From an uncultured Burkholderiales bacterium (GTDB taxonomy: Bacteria > Pseudomonadota > Gammaproteobacteria > Burkholderiales > Burkholderiaceae_C), in NCBI GenBank assembly GCA_903871865.1, contig CAIQIL010000700.1, positions 1-5,284 on the forward strand: a DNA stretch of 5,284 bases, given 5' to 3'. This document shows positions 1 through 5,284 of this stretch, piece after piece (the stretch's first letter is position 1; every line of letters starts with the position of its first letter). Both the position numbers and the translations under genes were made by a program. The notes beneath the pieces were generated by a model that did not search any database, had not been told where the DNA came from, and saw nothing but the letters and a program-made list of their open reading frames with translations.

Positions 1-1363
1 CCTCCTTCGTTGCACCGCCCACCATCGACTTCTGCCCCGCCCTCACCGTGACCTTGCCCGGGCACTGCACCGTGAGCATCCCACCTTCCAGCGTGATGCT
101 GGCACCACCGCTTGTGGCCAGCACCACGCGCTTGGCCGCGGCGATGTTCACCACGCCTTGGGCGGTTTTGAGCTCCAGCGTCTGCTGGGCCGCTACTTGC
201 GCGGGGCCGTTCTGGGCTTGCAGGTCGATGGCACCTTGCGCGGCAATCAGGGTCAGGCCTTTGCCTGCTGCAGGCTGGCCTGAGGCATCAGCCCCGCCCG
301 GCTGCATGGTCCCGGCCAGCACGCCGATGGCCTGACCCGTGTGGACGCGCGCCTGGCCGCCCACAGCCCAGTGGCTGTCCTGGCCGCTGGCCACGGTGGT
401 GCCGCCCTGGCTGCTGAGGTGCACGTCTTGCCCGGCCGTGAGGCCCACGCCGGCTTGCCCCACCAGGGCGATGTGCGGCGCGGCCAGGTGCGGCACGGTG
501 GCATCGCCCGACGAGGCGCTGGCCGCCGTGGATTGGGCAGCCGTGTTGCGCGCTTGCGCGTCTTGCACCGCATCGTTCAGGCTGCGGGTGCTGACGCTGC
601 CACGCAGGCTCAGCGCCAGGTCGCTGCTGGCCTGCACGCCGCTGGCCAGGCCCACGGTCTGGTGGGTGCTGGCGGCCTGGTGGAAGGCCTGGGTGAGTTG
701 CTGCATCTGCCGCGCCAGGGCGATGCCGGCGGCGTTGTCGCCCGCGGGTTCGGGGCTGGTGCCCAGCCCCGCTTGGCGCAGGCTGTAGGTGCTCAGCAGC
801 AGGCCGCGGGCCGCGCGCAGGCCACCCCAGGCATCGGTGCGCAACTCCAGGCCCTGGCCGCGCAGGCTGCCGCGGTGGTTGTCGGCCTGGTGCAGCAGGT
901 GGCCCATCTCCAACCAGGTCTGGGCCTGGGTCGTGTGCAGGCGGGCGCGCAGCTGCTGCGGGGTGTCGTCGAGCACCAGCTGGTTGTGGCCACTGCCGCC
1001 GAACGCCTGGCTCTTGATGCCACTCAGCGCCGCGGCGTTGGCTTGGCCGGGGTTGCCCTCGGTGGCCGCACCCGGCGCCGCGCCGTGCCAGGCGGGGCTG
1101 TGGCCGCCCGTGCCTTCGCCGATGAGGTTCATCTGGCTGGCGGGCGTGTGGTCGCTGGATTGGGCCAAGGCCGCCGAGACCTCTGCAGCACCTGCACCGC
1201 CAGCATCGGCCCCCTCGGGCGTGAGCCCGGCAGGCGTGGGCGCAATGCCCGATTCGCCCTGGCCGTTGTAGAGGCTGGCGATGACCACCGGCCGGTCGAT
1301 GTCGTTGCCCAGGAAGCCGACCAGCACTTCCTGCCCGATGCGGGGGATGAACTGGTGGCCCAT
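1..1363 (-). pseudogene. vgrG: 5'-truncated second vgrG copy (orphan 3' part), runs off the left edge
   Basis: Translating leftward from the ATG at 1363 gives 454 codons with no stop to the window edge. It begins MGHQFIPRIGQEVLVGFLGN, the last strands of the VgrG gp5/OB-fold domain, and continues through DIDRPVVIASLYNGQGE. Next comes the T6SS VgrG helical segment (NQLVLDDTPQQLRARLHTTQ near residues 127-146), then a DUF2345 beta-helix nearly the same as in the upstream vgrG. The N-terminal gp27-like and most gp5-like parts, several hundred residues in a complete VgrG, are absent; the immunity stop codon lies only 16 nt upstream. No ribosome site is evident before the ATG. After GQKSMVG the sequence departs from the other copy (GATKE...), so this copy has a different tail. 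Most likely it is the displaced 3' half of an older vgrG. It has not decayed, so recent displacement, gene conversion or expression as a short protein remain possible. The frame is also open upstream to an ATG at 1423 inside the immunity gene. Confidence 0.82.
18..795. repeat. Direct repeat copy A (3' part of vgrG, in the orphan copy)
   Basis: This stretch aligns in the same orientation with 4521-5283. The first 68 bases (18-85) are identical to 4521-4588, and identical blocks separated by scattered substitutions continue to the end. By eye the encoded proteins differ at roughly 17 of about 250 aligned residues. Copy A carries 24 extra bases (an Ser/Ala-rich insertion around 507-545) and lacks 9 bases present in copy B near 5250-5262. 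Both indels keep the frame. Below position 18 the similarity stops abruptly. The alignment is cut at the upper end only by the window edge of copy B, so the true repeat is probably longer. Confidence 0.93.
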
Positions 1364-1379
1364 GGCGGCGCTGTGATGC

Positions 1380-2138
1380 TTACGGCGAAGATGCTGTGCG
1401 ATCAAGGCTCCTGGCGGCAGCATTTGAGGCCGCGGCGCCCTGCTGGCTTGCTTCTACCTTTGGCGGGTCTGCATCTACAAACTCGATGGTTCGCAGGATC
1501 TTCAGAGCATAAGGCGTGAGATCGGTCTTGGGTCGCTTCTTGATGTCTTTCAAAGTGCCCATGACGCCCTGGCCGCAGATGGCCTTGGGCTCACGGATCA
1601 AGCAGTAGTGAAGATGGCGTTCACGTCGGGACTCATCGCCAATGACATGATCGCGGGTCATCGCAAAGCCCTTGGCCGTCCTGGTCGTCAGTTCATAGAA
1701 ATGATCGGCGTCAGCGTATTTCTTCACCCACTCCTCGTCCATGCCTTGCGCTCTGAGATGAGCTTCGAATCGGCTTCTGTCACTGACCCAGCGGTTGGCC
1801 TTGACGTCAAAGTTGACCGAAAAGCCATCAGCCAAGTTAGGCTTGGAGGGGTCGGGGTCGGTGGCTTTGTAGCAAGCTGAGCTAAATGGCCATTTGTTAA
1901 GGTGATAGAACTTGTCGTCCGGCAAATACCCGAAGTGGAAGTCCGAGAACGAAATCGTGCAGGCCACGGTGCCCTGCGAGTACTGACTGAGGTCGGGAAA
2001 GCTCAGTGTTCGGCGAACGAACACGGACTTCATCCCTTTTTCTCTTAGCTGAGGCGGAATGGGCGCTTCTGCCTTGGCTCCCTGCAAAATGCAGCAGAGA
2101 AGTGCGCCCAAACAAAATGCATGCCTGATGATATTCAT
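1380..2138 (-). CDS. Probable periplasmic immunity protein for the upstream effector
   Basis: 252 residues. A Sec signal peptide is clear: M-N-I-I-R-H, a hydrophobic core (AFCLGALLCCIL), then a signal peptidase I site AKA|EA after residue 23. The Cys pair in the core does not form a good lipobox, so a soluble periplasmic protein is more likely than a lipoprotein. The mature part has four cysteines (C60, C89, C179, C188) that could form two disulfides. Its body ends near ALKILRTIEFVD (211-222), followed by a low-complexity Ala/Ser/Pro tail (223-252). I recognise no named family. The immunity role is inferred from position: its ATG shares the ATGA overlap with the effector stop, it is exported to the compartment where a peptidoglycan enzyme acts, and it lies in a vgrG-effector-X order. 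Its codons are less GC-rich than those of vgrG. It could instead be a periplasmic accessory protein, but that is less likely. Confidence 0.8.
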   Translation of the reverse strand: MNIIRHAFCLGALLCCILQGAKAEAPIPPQLREKGMKSVFVRRTLSFPDLSQYSQGTVACTISFSDFHFGYLPDDKFYHLNKWPFSSACYKATDPDPSKPNLADGFSVNFDVKANRWVSDRSRFEAHLRAQGMDEEWVKKYADADHFYELTTRTAKGFAMTRDHVIGDESRRERHLHYCLIREPKAICGQGVMGTLKDIKKRPKTDLTPYALKILRTIEFVDADPPKVEASQQGAAASNAAARSLDRTASSP

Positions 2139-4414
2139 GGCGCCCTCTTTGTGTAGCCCTCAGGAAAGCGAAGCGTGGTCGCACCTGTTGAGTCCGGTAG
2201 CGGTATTTCCGTCAGGACCGCCACAGCGACACCAAATGCACAGCAACGCGAGTCAAAGCCATTCAGTGCCTGCGAGTATGTCTTGTTGATGCTAGCCGGC
2301 AGATTGACTGCTGCACTGGCCTGCCAAAAGACAGGACTTCGGTAGTAGACCTTGCCACCCTGATTCGTGGCCACGCTCTTTCGCTCGATGACATGCGCTT
2401 TGTCGGCATAGGTGGACATCTGCATCTTGTGCCAATAGAAACCAGCGCTGTCGGCAGGCGCAACGCGATCTTCAGCTTGCAGCGGATCATGGCCGGCTTG
2501 TACCTGCTTTCGCCAAGTTTCCCATTGATCGGGCATCCCTGCAAAATTCCCATCGAGCAGTTCGGCATTGGTTCGTTGGCCCGGCGCCTTGGCTGCGATC
2601 TTCTTGTAGGCATCTACCACTGCCGTACGCAACTTCGCGTCGATCTTTCTGCCTCGCCACGCCCAGTAGTCGCAGTAGTTCTCGGGGTTTGTGAGTTGCA
2701 AAAAGCCTCGACCATACCAGGGCGAGTACCAAAGGCCTTGCCCGCCTGACTCAGCCAAGGTACTGAGCCACGATGTCTCTTGCACCGCGTTGCCAAAGAA
2801 GGCTGCCTGCCTGAGCGGTGAGCAGATGTTGTACTTGCGCAAGGCCTTGTTCAATGGGACGCGATGAGCAACCACCAGATCAGTATCTTGTTTGGTCGGG
2901 GGCAAGTTGACGGGCTCCCACATCACATGCTTGCCCGTGCGAATCGCATGGCTGGGCACAAGCTGCAGCAACTCTCGCTTGGAGCGCCACCCGCACTTCC
3001 TGAAGTGCCGCACAAACTGCATGGGGTGGAAGTGCCACACGCTGCGCTCGCTCAGGCCGGCTTCGGTCCAGAACGCCATTTTCTTGACGTGATCCTCGAA
3101 CTTCTGCCAGGCCGCATTTGATGCCAAGGGCGCGCCGGGTTCGCGCAAGCGGCCATAGCGGGCTTGCAAATCACTTGCATCCCATTCGCTGGGCGCTTTG
3201 CACACCAGGTGCCGGGCCTTGGTGCGCGATGCGTCGTCCGCGCCTTGGCACAGCTTGATCGTGCGCTCGTCATCGCAGATGCCGTCTGCCGCTTTGGCTG
3301 CTTGGCCTTCCTCGCGCTTTTCCCAGCCTTGCCAATGCACAAAGTCGGCATCGCTGAGTTTGGCAATGCCCTCCGGTGACAAGTCAATGTAGCCCTCAGC
3401 CGTTTCGCTGTAGCGCACCAGTTGCCAGTTCTCATTGCGGGTGGTGGTGTCGCTGCCCAGAACACGACCAAAGCGCAGCCATTCCAGCCCGGCGCTGGGG
3501 CAATCCGGGTACAGGGCCGTGGCCAGCTGGAACAGCTCGTATTCGTAGTTCTCTTGAACAACGGGGGCACCCAGTTGCTCATAGCTGCCATCTGGCTTGA
3601 GCACATGGCTGGTGGCGATGCGTTGGCCCTTGTCTAGCTTGACGCAGACGTGCAAGGCTTGTGTGTTCGGCCCGGCTGTACCCAGGGGCAATGCAAAGTC
3701 ATTCTTGCCGGGAAAGTCGATGCGGTGAGCGCCAACTTCGGCTGCCCTGGGGTGGCGCACGGCAAAGTCTCGATTGGCCGGAATCACAAAGTGTGCATCG
3801 CCATAGAAGTCCGCACTGCCTGCGCCTTGCTTGACAGATGTGCTGTCGCGCCAAAACGCGCTCAGGCCTGCTTGCGTGGTGAATATCTCGATGTGGCAGG
3901 CCTCTTTGTCGTACAGCTTGCCCGCAAAGCCCAGCACGTCTTTGCGCCAGACTTTGAGGTTGGATGGCTTTTGCACGGCAGGGCCTGGCGTGCATGCCGG
4001 GCTGCGCAGCCAGGGCGGCAGTTGCTGGTAGCGATCAGGCAGCAAGGCGTCACGGTTGGCCAGTTGCATGTAGAGCGAGTAAAACGCCACAGAAGTGCTT
4101 TCGCCCGTCTGGGTGTCGTGGCGAATCAGCACGAAGCTGGTGTCGTACTGGCCCAGGCCCTCGTAGGTTTCTGCCTGTTTGGCAAAGCGAAAGGCCACGA
4201 CCGTGCCATCGGCCATGGCCCTGATGGGCTCGCCCAGACCTTGGATGTGGATGCCGCCGTGCCAGCGATGGATCGGCCCCTTGGTGGTGGGAATGGTGCT
4301 TACGGGGAAGCGGCCTTCACTGCTCAGAACATGGGTGTTGATGATGCGTTCAAGGTAGGCATCTTCAGCTTCGGTTTCTGGCCGGGCAGGTAGAACGGGA
4401 TAACTGATGAGCAT
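2135..4414 (-). CDS. Putative T6SS peptidoglycan-degrading effector: M23-like peptidase domain plus GH19-like lysozyme domain
   Basis: 759 residues with no signal peptide, as expected for spike-delivered cargo. Residues about 44-180 resemble an M23/LytM zinc endopeptidase: H52-GGI-H56 sits where the family has HxxxD, residues 61-75 match the GxPVxAxxdGxV strand pair, FYSLYMQL (111-118) matches the YxHL motif, and H174-I-E176 sits where HxH is usual. Q117 replaces the general catalytic His, so peptidase activity is doubtful. Residues about 300-510 are a middle region of unknown role with an aromatic, His-rich segment (WHFHPMQFVRHFRKCGW, 460-476). Residues about 515-725 look like a GH19-type lysozyme/endolysin: QE546T and E555 nine residues apart, then YGRGFLQLT (567-575) and NY, and SAGFYW further on. 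Predicted role: cleavage of glycan strands, possibly also peptide stems, in the target periplasm. The ATG follows vgrG by 18 nt behind a weak AAGG. The 3' end overlaps the immunity gene by 4 nt. Lower GC than vgrG suggests acquired cargo. The domain calls are from motifs only. Confidence 0.88.
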   Translation of the reverse strand: MLISYPVLPARPETEAEDAYLERIINTHVLSSEGRFPVSTIPTTKGPIHRWHGGIHIQGLGEPIRAMADGTVVAFRFAKQAETYEGLGQYDTSFVLIRHDTQTGESTSVAFYSLYMQLANRDALLPDRYQQLPPWLRSPACTPGPAVQKPSNLKVWRKDVLGFAGKLYDKEACHIEIFTTQAGLSAFWRDSTSVKQGAGSADFYGDAHFVIPANRDFAVRHPRAAEVGAHRIDFPGKNDFALPLGTAGPNTQALHVCVKLDKGQRIATSHVLKPDGSYEQLGAPVVQENYEYELFQLATALYPDCPSAGLEWLRFGRVLGSDTTTRNENWQLVRYSETAEGYIDLSPEGIAKLSDADFVHWQGWEKREEGQAAKAADGICDDERTIKLCQGADDASRTKARHLVCKAPSEWDASDLQARYGRLREPGAPLASNAAWQKFEDHVKKMAFWTEAGLSERSVWHFHPMQFVRHFRKCGWRSKRELLQLVPSHAIRTGKHVMWEPVNLPPTKQDTDLVVAHRVPLNKALRKYNICSPLRQAAFFGNAVQETSWLSTLAESGGQGLWYSPWYGRGFLQLTNPENYCDYWAWRGRKIDAKLRTAVVDAYKKIAAKAPGQRTNAELLDGNFAGMPDQWETWRKQVQAGHDPLQAEDRVAPADSAGFYWHKMQMSTYADKAHVIERKSVATNQGGKVYYRSPVFWQASAAVNLPASINKTYSQALNGFDSRCCAFGVAVAVLTEIPLPDSTGATTLRFPEGYTKRAP
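2139..2150 (-). promoter_or_regulatory. Ribosome binding site of the immunity gene
   Basis: Read on the minus strand, AAAGAGGG stands 4 nt before the ATG at 2138, a purine-rich Shine-Dalgarno match that lies inside the last codons of the effector (TKRAP). With the ATGA stop/start overlap it supports the chosen start and suggests that the immunity protein is translated in step with its effector. Confidence 0.65.
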
Positions 4415-4432
4415 GGTGCAGGGGCCTTGAAC

Positions 4433-5284
4433 TCAAACAGAGAATGGAAATGGAGCTTCAGGCTTGAATTGGTAGGTGCTGCGCGGCATGTTGGGCATCT
4501 GCCATGTCAGCGTCCCCGGCCCCACCATCGACTTCTGCCCCGCCCTCACCGTGACCTTGCCCGGGCACTGCACCGTGAGCATCCCACCCTCCAGCGTGAT
4601 GCCCGCGCCACCGCTTGTGGCCAGCACCACGCGCTTGGCCGCGGCGATGTTCACCACGCCTTGGGCTGTCTTGAGCTCCAGCGTCTGCTGGGCTGCCACT
4701 TGCGCGGCGCCGTTCTGGGCTTGCAGGTCGATGGGGCCTTGCGCGGTGATCAGGGTCAGGCCTTTGCCTGCCGCAGACTGGCCTGAGGCATCAGCACCGC
4801 CGGGCTGCATGGCACCGGCCAGCATGCCGATGGCCTGGCCCGTGTGGATGCGCGCCTGGCCGCCCACGGCCCAGTGGCTGTCCTGGCCGCTGGCCACGGT
4901 GGTGGTGCCCTGGCTGCTGAGGTGAACGTCTTGCCCGGCGCTCAGGCCCACGCCAGCACGACCGACCAGGGCGATGTGCGGGTCGGCCAGATGGGGCACG
5001 GTGGTGTCGCCCTGCGATGCGGTGTTGCGCGCCTGGGCGTCTTGCGTCGCATCGTTCAGGCTGCGGGTGCTGACGCTGCCACGCAGGCTCAGGGCCAGGT
5101 CGCTGCTGGCTTGCACGCCGCTGGCCAGGCCCACGGTCTGGTGGGTGCTGGCGGCCTGGTGGAAGGCTTGGGTGAGTTGTTGCATCTGCCTCGCCAGGGC
5201 GATGCCGGCGGCGTTGTCGCTCGCGGGCTCGGGTGAGGTGCCCAGGCCCGAGCCTCCCGCGGGGCGCAGGCTGTAGGTGCTCAC
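4433..5284 (-). CDS. vgrG: T6SS spike protein VgrG, C-terminal part (5' end outside window)
   Basis: VgrG trimers form the puncturing tip of the T6SS spike and carry effectors. The visible 283 codons are the C-terminal part; the frame is open to the right edge, and the GTG at the edge is an internal codon (the second copy has CTG there), not a start. Visible residues 1-96 are an Ala/Gln-rich helical stretch and linker. Residues about 97-255 are a DUF2345-type beta-helix built of short repeating strands (ALVGRAGVGLSAGQDVHLSS; TLELKTAQGVVNIAAAKRVV), ending in the usual VTVRAGQKSMVG. A 28-residue tail follows, Pro/aromatic rich, ending FPFSV. Such tails often bind the cognate cargo (family knowledge; binding here is inferred). 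The stop lies 18 nt before the effector start, so the genes are probably co-transcribed. Its DNA is closely repeated at 18-795. The VgrG call is firm; full length and an intact N-terminus cannot be judged. Confidence 0.93.
   Translation of the reverse strand: MSTYSLRPAGGSGLGTSPEPASDNAAGIALARQMQQLTQAFHQAASTHQTVGLASGVQASSDLALSLRGSVSTRSLNDATQDAQARNTASQGDTTVPHLADPHIALVGRAGVGLSAGQDVHLSSQGTTTVASGQDSHWAVGGQARIHTGQAIGMLAGAMQPGGADASGQSAAGKGLTLITAQGPIDLQAQNGAAQVAAQQTLELKTAQGVVNIAAAKRVVLATSGGAGITLEGGMLTVQCPGKVTVRAGQKSMVGPGTLTWQMPNMPRSTYQFKPEAPFPFSV
4521..5283. repeat. Direct repeat copy B (3' part of the upstream vgrG)
   Basis: This is the partner of the repeat at 18-795, lying about 3.7 kb away on the other side of the effector-immunity pair. 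Similarity ends at 4521, where this copy switches to its own 28-residue tail; at the other end it reaches the window edge. The two copies in direct orientation could recombine and delete everything between them. Confidence 0.93.

Noticed and set aside
341..1519. Long plus-strand open frame (392 codons) opposite the orphan vgrG
   Set aside because: Low-complexity Ala/Gly/Val/Gln product, and its minus-strand counterpart is clear VgrG. High-GC codon bias commonly leaves such antisense frames open.
2090..2110. Lipoprotein signal for the immunity protein (Cys in ALLCC)
   Set aside because: The residues before the Cys do not fit the lipobox, while AKA|EA further on is a good signal peptidase I site.
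3650..4393. Plus-strand open frame of 247 codons opposite the effector N-terminal part
   Set aside because: It lies antisense to the motif-bearing M23-like domain, has no recognisable domain, and no ribosome site stands out.
4415..4432. Promoter or terminator between vgrG and the effector
   Set aside because: The gap is only 18 nt with no hairpin or -10/-35 pattern; the genes look co-transcribed.
18..5283. Repeat pair as an insertion sequence, transposon ends or assembly artefact
   Set aside because: The repeats encode VgrG, are direct rather than inverted, and no transposase is present. Their divergence and in-frame indels show two real loci.
5282..5284. GTG at the right edge as the start of the upstream vgrG
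   Set aside because: The second copy shows the reading frame continuing upstream through the helical VgrG segment and OB fold; the GTG is simply where the window cuts.

Overview
The window reads as part of a type VI secretion (T6SS) locus from a high-GC Gram-negative bacterium. The VgrG style and the cargo family suggest Betaproteobacteria, probably Burkholderiales/Comamonadaceae; this is inference from protein style, and no rRNA or housekeeping gene is present to confirm it. All real coding sequence lies on the minus strand, so transcription runs from the right edge to the left.

In transcription order: (1) 5284-4433, the C-terminal part of a VgrG spike protein, whose 5' part lies beyond the right edge; (2) 18 nt later, 4414-2135, a 759-residue cargo effector with an N-terminal M23/LytM-like zinc peptidase fold and a C-terminal GH19-like lysozyme domain, both pointing to peptidoglycan; (3) overlapping it by 4 nt (ATGA), 2138-1380, a 252-residue secreted protein that fits a periplasmic immunity protein; (4) directly behind that, 1363-1, a second vgrG reading frame that lacks everything upstream of the end of the gp5/OB-fold domain and runs off the left edge.

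The two vgrG stretches form a direct repeat of about 0.77 kb within the window (18-795 and 4521-5283). They are closely similar but clearly diverged, with two in-frame indels, and their extreme C-terminal tails are unrelated. The effector-immunity pair therefore sits between two copies of the vgrG 3' region. This looks like a cargo module (vgrG 3' end + effector + immunity) that entered an existing vgrG and pushed the old 3' half downstream as an orphan. The cargo genes have visibly lower GC than the vgrG DNA (sample 60-mers about 50-53% against about 73%), which agrees with separate ancestry.

Proposed working: VgrG tips the T6SS spike and carries the effector to a rival's periplasm, probably through its C-terminal tail. 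The effector cleaves peptidoglycan there, and the exported small protein protects the producer and its kin. The most noteworthy points are the displaced vgrG copy with a different tail, and an M23-like domain in which the usual catalytic His of the YMHL motif is Gln.

There is no gene-free stretch over 300 bases, and I see no tRNA, rRNA, CRISPR array, transposase or convincing terminator.
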